A stretch of 64,000 bases of DNA from Luteitalea sp. (GTDB lineage: Bacteria; Acidobacteriota; Vicinamibacteria; Vicinamibacterales; Vicinamibacteraceae), in NCBI GenBank assembly GCA_009377605.1, contig WHTT01000009.1, positions 48,043 through 112,042 on the forward strand, written 5' to 3'. The translations under genes and the position numbers were made by a program. Below are positions 25,367 to 32,918 of the stretch, in pieces. The first letter of the stretch is position 1. Every line of letters starts with the position of its first letter. The notes below the pieces were generated by a model that made no database searches, had not been told where the DNA came from, and was given only the letters and a program-made list of their open reading frames with translations.

Positions 25367-25486
25367 ATGAGGAGGGTGGGTGCCGCGGCCGTTTTGCTCG
25401 ACGCTCTGCTGAGCGCTCCGGTCATGGGTTGCACGTCCACTACTCCACGGGGTGTCAAACCACGCGCAGTATCAGCCGCACTCTAG
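25367..25486 (+). pseudogene. Stub of a lipoprotein gene (39 aa)
   Basis: ATG at 25367 follows GAGGAGGGCGAC. The product starts RRVGAAAVLLDALLSAPVMGC, a signal peptide with a lipobox-like VMGC, and stops after about 18 further residues. It runs into the permease fragment at 25455-25590 that is transcribed oppositely, so the rest of the gene has probably been deleted. Confidence 0.45.
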
Positions 25487-25590
25487 CGAGCGGAGAGGCA
25501 CCGACCGCCAGGCGCCCGCCGATCTCCCGCTGTCCCCACGCCACCGCGAAGGACATGAAACCATACAGGCCAGTCGCGACGCTGAGCTCG
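25455..25590 (-). pseudogene. ADOP permease fragment
   Basis: One frame encodes LSVATGLYGFMSFAVAWGQ followed by REIGGRLAVGA and a stop. This matches the C-terminal membrane region of ADOP permeases but lacks everything else. It is a second remnant, distinct from that at 22900-24450. A palindrome CTGACAGC-TT-GCTGTCAG is beside it at about 25598-25615. Confidence 0.65.
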
Positions 25591-25723
25591 CGAACCTGAC
25601 AGCTTGCTGTCAGTGCCGTCGATGATCCAGCGTTCCCAACTGACCGCGCGGCACGTTGGGCACAAAGCTTGTGCCGCCTCGCAGCCTTTCACGACCGGCG
25701 GGCCGCCGCTAAGGACGCCTCCG

Positions 25724-26341
25724 TTAGATCCCGCGTCCGGCAAGGATATCGTCGAGAAGTGCGCCGAGCGACGTGCCACGGTTGTACCGACGTTGCTCCA
25801 CGAGGGCAATAGCGTCCCGCGCACGTCTGAGCTCGGCTGGAGAAATATCGCGAAGCAGGAATATGAGATCCCGGGCGTCGTCTGGACGTTGAGGAGAGGC
25901 GGAGAGTAGCTTCATCGCGACGAGATGTCCAGCGCGGGCCACCGGTACTGTCAGCCCTTGCTGGATCTCGATCTCTTCAGCCGCGGCGACCACCTCGGAC
26001 TCAATACCTGACGAGGCGAACAAGAGATCGACGACGATTCCCGCTTCCGGATCTTGACCGTACGGTGTCAGTCGGATCGTGGCGAGTCGCCCCGAGGTTC
26101 GTTGTTCAAGCGCGGCATGGACCTGGTAGCCTCTCAGCACTAGGTCGTGAATCAACGATTCGGCCGCCGCGTCGTCGGCAACCGCCACCGCAATATCAAC
26201 GTCACGGGTCGTTCGCGGTTCCACACGAACCGAAACCGCCAGGCCGCCGATAAGGGCCCACGCGTGATGGAGCTCGTTGAGGACTTCCGCAACGCCTCCG
26301 AGGATTGACAGCGGGTTTGGAGAGTCTATCGGCGCGGCCAC
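25724..26341 (-). CDS. Nucleotidyltransferase-fold protein (AbiEii/MNT-like)
   Basis: A 205-residue protein with an N-terminal helix and then WALIGGLAVSVRVEPRTTRDVDIAVAV. The GG motif, followed about 12 residues later by D-x-D, is the signature of polymerase-beta-type nucleotidyltransferases of the AbiEii or MNT type. A third acidic residue is in GIVVDLLFA. Its 5' end overlaps the small gene upstream by 16 nt. Such pairs are often toxin-antitoxin modules in which the enzyme AMPylates or NMPylates a target; that role is inferred. Confidence 0.75.
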   Translation of the reverse strand: MAAPIDSPNPLSILGGVAEVLNELHHAWALIGGLAVSVRVEPRTTRDVDIAVAVADDAAAESLIHDLVLRGYQVHAALEQRTSGRLATIRLTPYGQDPEAGIVVDLLFASSGIESEVVAAAEEIEIQQGLTVPVARAGHLVAMKLLSASPQRPDDARDLIFLLRDISPAELRRARDAIALVEQRRYNRGTSLGALLDDILAGRGI

Positions 26342-26541
26342 GGGATCACCCGCCCCACGCCGTCGCCATGCTCGGCACCCGGACGCTCGCGAAGCCAGGC
26401 CCCGAGACGCCGCGTCAGGTCCTCGTCCGATATGCCAGGGAACGCCCGGCGCAGTTGGAGTCTCTTGAGAACGAAGGCGGTCTTGAAGAGCTCGTTGGCG
26501 GTCCAGAGACGTTTGGCCAGCGTCTCGTGAGAGACAGACAT
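26326..26541 (-). CDS. Small basic protein preceding the nucleotidyltransferase (71 aa)
   Basis: A 71-residue protein beginning MSVSHETLAKRLWTANELFK and containing LRRAFPGISDEDLTRRLGAW, so it is helical and positively charged overall. It overlaps the nucleotidyltransferase start and must be co-expressed with it. I do not recognise a named family; it could be an antitoxin or a partner subunit. Confidence 0.65.
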   Translation of the reverse strand: MSVSHETLAKRLWTANELFKTAFVLKRLQLRRAFPGISDEDLTRRLGAWLRERPGAEHGDGVGRVIPWPRR

Positions 26542-26570
26542 GTGAGTAGTTTACCTGAAGTGTCCAATCG

Positions 26571-27389
26571 CTACGGCTGAAACAGGTCGGCTCGTTCGGC
26601 TCCGCCCGACCATGAACGCAGGTACATCACACCGTTGTTCACCCGACGGCCCAGAGCACTCAATTGCTCCATCGTCTCGGGCGTGAACTGTGACTCGTGG
26701 CAGGCGAGCGCCGCGCGTGCCTTGGCTTCGTCTTCCTCCGAGTAAGGTACGCGGGTGTTCAGAAACCTCTCGGCCGTCGGCTTGAACACGGGAAGCTTCA
26801 GGGCGCTGGATACGTCAGACGTGAGACCTTTTGTCGGCAGTGCAGCATAGTACAGGAGCGTCGTCGTCTCTCCCGCTTGCACGATTTGCGTCACGGCGGC
26901 GCTCACGAGACGATGGTCTGCGTGTCCGTAACCGCCTTCGGGACCCCACGTCACGATCGCGTCAGGGCGCACGTCGGTGACCACCTTTTCGATCTTCGAG
27001 ACCAATTCGCCCAACACCTGGAACCCGCTCAACCCGCCATCTGGCAGACCCAACATGATCGGCGGGTGGATGCCCAGGTTCTGGCAGGCGCATTCGGCTT
27101 CCTTGCCGCGCACGGCAGCCAGTTTCTTCCCCGCCGGTATCTTGGCAAACGGCGTCACGCCTTGGTCACCGCCGGTTGCCAATACCAGGTACACATCGGT
27201 GTCAGCCTTGCTGCCGTAGTGCGCCAGCAGCGGTCCCACCATCGTCTCGTCGTCTGGATGCGCGAATACAGCCAGCAGCGTTCGCTTCTTTTCCGTGGCC
27301 GACTCCGCCTGTGCCCACGCGCCGCTCGCGAACAGCCACATGACCATGCCCACCGACACGGCACCCGCAACCCTGCCACAACGTCGCAC
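26571..27389 (-). CDS. Secreted PIG-L family (LmbE-like) N-deacetylase
   Basis: A 272-residue protein. The GTG at 27389 is chosen because it follows GGAGGAG and begins directly with a signal peptide (VGMVMWLFASGAWAQA); upstream in-frame ATGs lack these. The zinc-binding motif HPDDE is at the start of the domain (LLAVFAHPDDETM), and the distal zinc His is in GYGHADHRLV. PIG-L enzymes remove acetyl from N-acetyl-amino sugars or thiol precursors. The substrate is not evident. Confidence 0.88.
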   Translation of the reverse strand: MRRCGRVAGAVSVGMVMWLFASGAWAQAESATEKKRTLLAVFAHPDDETMVGPLLAHYGSKADTDVYLVLATGGDQGVTPFAKIPAGKKLAAVRGKEAECACQNLGIHPPIMLGLPDGGLSGFQVLGELVSKIEKVVTDVRPDAIVTWGPEGGYGHADHRLVSAAVTQIVQAGETTTLLYYAALPTKGLTSDVSSALKLPVFKPTAERFLNTRVPYSEEDEAKARAALACHESQFTPETMEQLSALGRRVNNGVMYLRSWSGGAERADLFQP

Positions 27390-27568
27390 GCTCTCCTCCT
27401 TGCCATCCGATATCGATGGCGCCATTGAAAGACACACCCCTACCGTCAGTGACGAGGCGAGTGGCATAGGCCACTCTCGCGTTCCAGAGTTCATCCCTCG
27501 AGCCTTCCATACGAATGCAGGATAAGGGATCTGTGACAATGGGCGAAGAGCGCCAACGGAGGTGACCG

Positions 27569-28012
27569 GTGTGGAAGCCAGACGACGACGAGCAGCAACT
27601 TATCGAAAAGCTGCGCAAGATTGAGGCGTTGTTCGCCAGGCCCGGGACGGACGGCGAGCGTCACGCGGCAGAGAGCGCGGCGGCGCGGATTCGCGCCCGT
27701 CTCCTCGCGTTCGAACGAACCGAGCGACCCATCGAGTACCGGTTTTCGCTGCCCGACACCTGGTCGCGCACCCTGTTCGTCGCGCTCCTTCGCCGCTACG
27801 GCTTGAAACACTATCGCTACCACGGCCAGCGGCGCACCACCGTGATGGTCAAGGTCACGAAGTCGTTCGTCGATCAAACGCTCTGGCCGGAGTTTCAGCA
27901 GCTTCTCACGGTGCTCGAGGAGCACCTCGAAGAAGTGACCCGGCGCGTGATTGACAACGCTCTCGGCAGCGATGAGACCTGCACAGAGATGCGCCCCGGT
28001 GCAATGTATTAG
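27569..28012 (+). CDS. Hypothetical protein with DUF2786-like N-terminus
   Basis: A 147-residue soluble protein with a GTG start after ACGGAGGTG. The first 45 residues (EQQLIEKLRKIEALFARPGT then ESAAARIRARL) resemble the helical DUF2786 region. The C-terminal two thirds (FRFSLPDTWSRTLFVALLRRY-like, then KVTKSFVDQTLWPEFQQLL) are unrecognised. No membrane segment or catalytic motif stands out. Confidence 0.65.
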   Translation: MWKPDDDEQQLIEKLRKIEALFARPGTDGERHAAESAAARIRARLLAFERTERPIEYRFSLPDTWSRTLFVALLRRYGLKHYRYHGQRRTTVMVKVTKSFVDQTLWPEFQQLLTVLEEHLEEVTRRVIDNALGSDETCTEMRPGAMY

Positions 28013-28057
28013 CCACGGCCTCTTGCGAAAATCCATCGGGTCGGAAAGAATCGCGGC

Positions 28058-28425
28058 GTGCCCACCTCCATTCTGATCGTCACAGGCGACGCGGGCGAGA
28101 GCTACGAGTGTCTCTACGCACGGCACCGACTGCTCGAAGCGGGACTCGCGCCGGTCATCGCAGCACCGAGCCGGCGACGGCTGCACCTCGTGATTCACGA
28201 CTTCGAGGAAGGGTGGGACACGTACGTCGAGCGTCCTGGCTACGGCGCAGACGCCGACACGACGTTGGACGACGTGCGCGTGGATGATCATCAAGCGGTG
28301 CTGGTGCTCGGCGGTCGCGCGCCGGAGTACCTGCGGCACGACCCGCGCGTCCTCGACCTTGTCCGGGCATTCGACCGCCAGGAGAAGTGGATCTTCGGTA
28401 TCTGCCACGGCGTGCCGACGGCACC
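28058..28425 (+). pseudogene. DJ-1/PfpI-family protein, 3'-truncated
   Basis: About 122 residues of a DJ-1/PfpI fold: TSILIVTGDAGESYECLYAR at the start and the nucleophile elbow WIFGICHGV at the end. After Cys-His-Gly-Val the expected remaining third (LAAAG helix and C-terminal strands) is absent, and the frame runs to a stop at 28615 through sequence that fits another protein in a different frame. The enzyme would not fold completely. Confidence 0.75.
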
Positions 28426-28656
28426 GCGAACTTCACAGCGGACCTCGAGGCCGGCAGACTGCCAATCGGCACGGACGCTCGACCCACGCCAGCAAATCAG
28501 CTCTTTCGAGGTCATGGCCTCGGCGCCGAGATTCACATCGTTGTGCGAAGCCATGGGCCGATATCGCCGGGATCTGTCACGACACAGACCACGACCTTCG
28601 ACCCCGACTGCATGATCTGCGAAGATCAGATCGCAGCTGTTTTCCCACCTGTCTAG
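28420..28656 (+). pseudogene. 3' fragment of an unidentified exported protein
   Basis: Beginning in the PfpI break, one frame gives GTANFTADLEAGRLPIGTD and later GLGAEIHIVVRSHGPISPG and CEDQIAAVFPPV before a stop. The composition is protein-like and differs from the PfpI frame. It looks like the last 75 or so residues of a small secreted protein whose start is lost. I do not recognise the family. Confidence 0.5.
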
Positions 28657-28781
28657 TCATCCCGGGAGGGATGTTTCCGCCGGGCGTCCCTCCCGGCCGT
28701 TCTTTCAACTGATCCACGTCGTGGAGACCACCATCCACTGATTGCCCGACGCCTCGTGGCATTCGAGGCGAACACTGACGC

Positions 28782-30575
28782 CTAGCTGGAAGGCAGAGTC
28801 TTACCGAGCCATGCGCTGATGGTGCGTGGAAGCCCTGGACTGATCGTGCGGTCCGTCAGAACCGCGTACTCCTGTACGGCGCCGGTCTGTGCTTTGACGA
28901 AGAGGTGATTCAGCCCAGGGAGCTTGGTGAGCGCGGCGGCGCCGCGCCCCTTGTCACGCGCGCGCGCCATAGCCACGAGCTCGTCGGCGTGATGGGGGAG
29001 GACCTCCTTATCGAGGTCGCCGTGCACCACCAGGATTGGCTGCTGAACGTCTTTCATCACTTCTGCCGGATCGTACTCGAGCACGCTGCGGAACGAAGGG
29101 GTGTCCGACCGCTTCCGAACCGGCTCCGGCACCTTGTCCCAGTCCACACCGGTCAGCACTGCATGCTGCATCGTGAGCTGTTGTGCCATCTTCTGCTCAC
29201 GCTCCTCGTCGGAGAGCTCCATGTTCGAGAGCACGTTCTGCTGCTCTTCGAGGAGCAGCTCTGAACCGGTGACACTGGCACCTGCCATCAGCACGAGCGC
29301 CCGAATTCGCTTCTCACGTTTGCCGGCCAGCATCGCGACCCAGGCGCCTTCGCCGTGGCCCACTACGGCAATCCGATCGTCATCCACATCGTCACGCGAC
29401 CGCAGGTAGCGCACGACGCCACGCACGTCCTCCGCATAGTCTTCCAGTTCGGCAGACTCAGGGCGGCCGCCGCTCTGGCCGACGCCGCGCCTGTCGTAAC
29501 GGATGACGAGATAGCCGGCATCGACGAGTGCATTGGCAAGTTGGCCGAGCACCGGAATCCCAAAGATAGTTTCGTCCCGGTCGCCAGCCTCGGCGCCAGA
29601 GACCAGCACAACGGCCGGATACTCGGGCGAATCTGGCGGATCGGGATCCCGTCTCTCGTCTGAGTCGTCGTCCGAATCGGCCGGTGGCTCAGGCGGCCTC
29701 GGCTTCGACACCGTGGCGGCCAGCGCGAATCCCGATGCCTTGATCCGAACATCCTCGTCGTTGTCACGCCACACCTTCACTTGGCGCGTGGAAACCGCTG
29801 CCAGATCCTCGCGCACGAAGTCGAGTGACTGCGTCGGGACCGCCATCCGGAGGAGGCCGCCCTTGGTATCGAGCCACACATCCATCGTGAGCGGACCGGC
29901 CGACTGTGGCTGTGCGGGCAAGGTGATACCGACCCGCTTCACATCGAACGTCCCCTCCGTGGTCTGGATACGCTCCTCCCCAACGCGGGTCACGCTCACG
30001 TCGACCTCGCCAACTGGGGCAATGTACATCTTGAGCGATGTGCCTTGCTCTGCCGACACCAATCGGCGCGCGAGCCCGTGGTAGGAGCCGAGAAACAGCA
30101 CGCCTTGCGCGACGGCCAAGCTTCGGGGCGACACGCGGTCGGTCTTGTCGGCGGTCTTACCGCCCTGCGTGACCTTGCTGGCCGCTTGACCTTCTGAGAA
30201 CGTCGTGGTCAGCGAGACGGCGTCTCCCTTGACGAGTGCCTCGAGGGAGAGCCGTACTGGCTCGCCGGAGGGTGAGTAAACGGCTTCGGCGCGCTCGAGC
30301 GAGATATCCAGCGGCGCCGCCAGCGAACCAGCGGATGTGATTGTCATGCCGGTGGCGGTCTCGCTGATCGCCACTTCTTCGCTCCCAAGCGGGCGGCCCC
30401 CGACGAAGACCCTGAAGACCCGCGCGTTGGGCTTCGCGCCACCCTGCGCCGCCGGCTTCCCAGGTTCTTGCTTCGCGTTTCCTGATTCCCGATTCGCGGC
30501 TCCTGAGACTCCAACGGCCGCCATTGTGAGCGCGAGGACAAGACCGCTAGAATAACGAGCAAAGAGCGTGCCCAT
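28782..30575 (-). CDS. Secreted two-domain alpha/beta hydrolase with a Gly in place of the nucleophile Ser
   Basis: A 597-residue protein with an N-terminal signal peptide. Residues about 50-290 form a beta-rich domain of the DUF3108-like kind, followed by an acidic Pro/Asp linker and an alpha/beta hydrolase domain from about 325. The domain has RYDRRGVGQSGGRPE and the nucleophile elbow VVGHGEGAWVAM, where the usual GHSxG Ser is Gly. The Asp (VHGDLDKEV) and His (LPGLNHLF) are in place. Either the family tolerates this or the protein is not a hydrolase. Its ATG overlaps the opposite ATG of the ygfZ gene by 2 nt. Confidence 0.75.
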   Translation of the reverse strand: MGTLFARYSSGLVLALTMAAVGVSGAANRESGNAKQEPGKPAAQGGAKPNARVFRVFVGGRPLGSEEVAISETATGMTITSAGSLAAPLDISLERAEAVYSPSGEPVRLSLEALVKGDAVSLTTTFSEGQAASKVTQGGKTADKTDRVSPRSLAVAQGVLFLGSYHGLARRLVSAEQGTSLKMYIAPVGEVDVSVTRVGEERIQTTEGTFDVKRVGITLPAQPQSAGPLTMDVWLDTKGGLLRMAVPTQSLDFVREDLAAVSTRQVKVWRDNDEDVRIKASGFALAATVSKPRPPEPPADSDDDSDERRDPDPPDSPEYPAVVLVSGAEAGDRDETIFGIPVLGQLANALVDAGYLVIRYDRRGVGQSGGRPESAELEDYAEDVRGVVRYLRSRDDVDDDRIAVVGHGEGAWVAMLAGKREKRIRALVLMAGASVTGSELLLEEQQNVLSNMELSDEEREQKMAQQLTMQHAVLTGVDWDKVPEPVRKRSDTPSFRSVLEYDPAEVMKDVQQPILVVHGDLDKEVLPHHADELVAMARARDKGRGAAALTKLPGLNHLFVKAQTGAVQEYAVLTDRTISPGLPRTISAWLGKTLPSS

Positions 30576-31650
30576 GACTCAAGGATACCATCCAGATGTG
30601 CTCCCACAATCAAGCGCGTACGAGGCGGTGAAGCGTGGCGCCGGCATGCGGGATCGCTCGGCGGAGGGCCGGCTAGGCGTCTCCGGTTCCGATCGAGCCG
30701 ACTGGCTTCAAGGGCTTGTCACGAACGATGTCAAAGCGCTCGCGCCAGGTCGGGGCTGCTATGCTGCGTACCTCACGCCTCAGGGGCGAATACTCTCCGA
30801 TCTGCGTCTTCTCGCATTGGACGATGCGTTCTTGATCGACGTGCCGGGCGAAACCCTGGCGTTACTGCTCCAGCGTTTCGAGCAGTTCATCATCACCGAG
30901 GACGTGCATGTCTGGGATCGAACCAGTGAGCTCGGACGGCTAGCTGTCTATGGCCCGGAAGCGACCCGCATCGTGGCCGCGTCGTTTGCCACGAGTGGAG
31001 AGCGCGTGGCCTCGCTGACGGAGCACCAACATACCACTGTGCGCTGGTCGGGTGTCGACGCGCTCATCGCCGGCTCCCGCGATCTCGGAGCAATCGGCTT
31101 CGACGTATATGTTCCGCCTTCTCACTTGCCTCAGCTCGAGCACGTGCTGCGCGAGGCGGGCGTGGTCTCGCTGGACGAGGCGACGTGGCACGCGCTGCGC
31201 GTCGACGCGGGACAGCCGTTGTTCGGCGTGGACATGACCGACGATACGATCCCGCTGGAGGCCGGCATCGAAGACCGCGCGATCAGCCTCACCAAGGGCT
31301 GCTACGTTGGCCAGGAGGTGATCATCCGCGTGCTTCATCGCGGCCAAGGTCGGGTGGCGCGGCGGCTCGTCAAACTCGTCGAGACTCCGGTCCCTCTTCC
31401 AGTGGGCGGCCATCCGGATGCGACGCCACCTCCCGCATCAGCGCCGCAACAGCCAGGCTTGCCGCGCTTTGTGCGCGGCGCGACCATTGCGAGTGGCGAT
31501 CGCGACGTAGGTCGAGTCACCAGCGCAGCTTGGTCGCCCGGCGTTGGTCGGTCGGTTGGTCTTGGCTACGTCCGCCGGGAGCTCGCAGAGCCCGGGACGA
31601 GGCTAGAGGTTCTCTCCGGCAGCGAGCGAGTAGAGGTCTCGGTTGGGTAA
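30574..31650 (+). CDS. ygfZ: Folate-binding YgfZ/GcvT-domain protein
   Basis: A 358-residue relative of aminomethyltransferase with the YgfZ signature KGCYVGQEVI, and LQGLVTNDVKAL in the N-terminal domain. YgfZ helps to assemble or repair certain Fe-S proteins in a folate-dependent way. An in-frame GTG at 30568 is an alternative start. Its ATG overlaps the divergent hydrolase start codon. Length is as expected. Confidence 0.88.
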   Translation: MTQGYHPDVLPQSSAYEAVKRGAGMRDRSAEGRLGVSGSDRADWLQGLVTNDVKALAPGRGCYAAYLTPQGRILSDLRLLALDDAFLIDVPGETLALLLQRFEQFIITEDVHVWDRTSELGRLAVYGPEATRIVAASFATSGERVASLTEHQHTTVRWSGVDALIAGSRDLGAIGFDVYVPPSHLPQLEHVLREAGVVSLDEATWHALRVDAGQPLFGVDMTDDTIPLEAGIEDRAISLTKGCYVGQEVIIRVLHRGQGRVARRLVKLVETPVPLPVGGHPDATPPPASAPQQPGLPRFVRGATIASGDRDVGRVTSAAWSPGVGRSVGLGYVRRELAEPGTRLEVLSGSERVEVSVG

Positions 31651-31664
31651 TGGCGTGGACGACG

Positions 31665-31691
31665 GCAGGGCCGCCTTGTCGAGGCGGCCGC
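31665..31691. repeat. Half copy of the CCGCCTCGCCGAGGCGG element
   Basis: CAGGGCCGCCTTGTCGAGGCGGCCGC with one mismatch in the palindrome, between ygfZ and mutT. Confidence 0.7.
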
Positions 31692-31699
31692 TGGTGCGT

Positions 31700-32098
31700 A
31701 TGACCGTTGCGGCGGCCGTGATCGAGCGAAGCGATGCGTTTCTGTTGACCCGTCGGCTCGCTGGAACGCATCTCGAGGGTCACTGGGAGTTTCCCGGTGG
31801 GAAGTGCGAGCCGGGCGAAGCGCTTCCCGCTTGCCTCCGCCGCGAGCTCGACGAGGAGCTGGGCTGCGGCGCCCGCGTCCATGAGCGCCTGTTCTCGACG
31901 ACGCACGCGTATCCAGCGCGTATTGTCGATCTCTACTTTTATCGATGCGAGCTCTTGGGCGAGCCGGAACCGCGCCTCGGGCAGCAGATGCGCTGGGTCC
32001 CGCGTGACGAGCTGCGCACCTTGCCGCTCCCGCCCGCCGATGCCGCCCTCATCGAGCTCTTGGAGGGGCAAGGGGCCCCTAGATCCCTAGATCCCTAG
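31700..32098 (+). CDS. mutT: NUDIX hydrolase, MutT-type 8-oxo-dGTP diphosphatase
   Basis: A 132-residue protein starting at the ATG at 31700 (MTVAAAVIERSDAFLLTRR). The Nudix box is GGKCEPGEALPACLRRELDEELG, matching GX5EX7REUXEEXGU. MutT hydrolyses 8-oxo-dGTP from the nucleotide pool. The last residues (after LLEGQG) are encoded by a GATCCCTA tandem repeat that supplies the stop codon. The convergent neighbour is mutY, which repairs A opposite 8-oxoG. Confidence 0.88.
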   Translation: MTVAAAVIERSDAFLLTRRLAGTHLEGHWEFPGGKCEPGEALPACLRRELDEELGCGARVHERLFSTTHAYPARIVDLYFYRCELLGEPEPRLGQQMRWVPRDELRTLPLPPADAALIELLEGQGAPRSLDP

Positions 32099-32170
32099 AT
32101 CCCTAGATCCCTAGATCCCTAGATCCCTTTACCCCCTTGCCCTTGCCCTTGCCCTTGCCCCTGCCCCCTG
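32078..32170. repeat. Tandem GATCCCTA and CTTGCC repeats between convergent mutT and mutY
   Basis: About five copies of GATCCCTA (32083-32126), then several CTTGCC units (about 32135-32170). The stop codons of both neighbouring genes and the last 14 or so residues of MutY (Gly-Gln repeats) come from these units. Confidence 0.9.
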
Positions 32171-32889
32171 CCCGCCGGATAGGCTTTGCATATCCGATCC
32201 ATGGGACACAGCAAGCAGCCGGGCTTTCGTGCCGTGCAAACCGTCGCGCCGAGATCCATCAACGCCTGGTTGAAGTCGAAGACGTTCTGTCGCGGCAGTA
32301 ACAGACGCGACAGCTCCCAGAGGCGTTTTTGTGTTCGATGTGCCTTTGGATCCCCCTGGCTGATGAAGACGCGGAACAGCACGCGGGCGACATTGGTGTC
32401 GAGGATTGCGGCGCGCTGTCCGAAAGCAAAGCTGAGCAGGGCGCCCGCCGTGTAGGCGCCGATGCCCTTGAACGTGCGAAGCGTCTCCTCGTCGGCCGGC
32501 AGGGTGCTGTCATAGCGCGCGACGGCTTCGCGCGCAATGGACTGCAGTCGGCTCGGACGGATGTTGTAGCCAAGCGGGTACCAGGTGCGAACGACCTCGT
32601 CCTCACCGGCTTCCGCGAGTGCCTCTAGCGTTGGATACTTGGCGAGCCACTCCTCGTACTTTGGCAACACACGCTCGACCTGCGTCTGTTGCAGCATCAC
32701 CTCGGACACCAGGATGTGATACGGGTCCGTGGTTTCGCGCCAGGGAAGGCGTCGTCCATGGCGGCGATACCATGAGAGGAGCTGTGTGCGGAATCGGCGG
32801 CGCGCGGAGGCCGACGGTAGCGCGGGGAGGTCGGTCGGCGTAGAAGCGCCGGTCTTGGGGTGCGAATATTGTCGTTTCCGTCTCGCCAT
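32119..32889 (-). CDS. mutY: A/G-specific adenine glycosylase, short form
   Basis: A 256-residue protein from ATG 32889. LPWRETTDPYHILVSEVMLQQTQV is characteristic of MutY. The helix-hairpin-helix FKGIGAYTAGALLSFAFG precedes the catalytic Asp in ILDTNVARVL, and a [4Fe-4S] motif C-x6-C-x2-C-x5-C ends the domain. It lacks the C-terminal NUDIX-like 8-oxoG-recognition domain of E. coli MutY. The tail of Gly-Gln repeats is encoded by the intergenic CTTGCC repeat. Confidence 0.92.
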   Translation of the reverse strand: MARRKRQYSHPKTGASTPTDLPALPSASARRRFRTQLLSWYRRHGRRLPWRETTDPYHILVSEVMLQQTQVERVLPKYEEWLAKYPTLEALAEAGEDEVVRTWYPLGYNIRPSRLQSIAREAVARYDSTLPADEETLRTFKGIGAYTAGALLSFAFGQRAAILDTNVARVLFRVFISQGDPKAHRTQKRLWELSRLLLPRQNVFDFNQALMDLGATVCTARKPGCLLCPMDRICKAYPAGRGQGQGQGQGQGGKGI

Positions 32890-32904
32890 GCGCGGACAGT
32901 TTCC

Positions 32905-32910
32905 TATAAT
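32905..32910 (+). promoter_or_regulatory. TATAAT -10 box 8 nt before hpnC, possible leaderless start
   Basis: A perfect TATAAT lies 8 nt upstream of the hpnC ATG. Transcription from it would begin at or near the start codon, so hpnC may be translated from a leaderless or nearly leaderless mRNA. No good -35 box is seen, so this is tentative. Confidence 0.35.
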
Positions 32911-32918
32911 CCAGCAAA

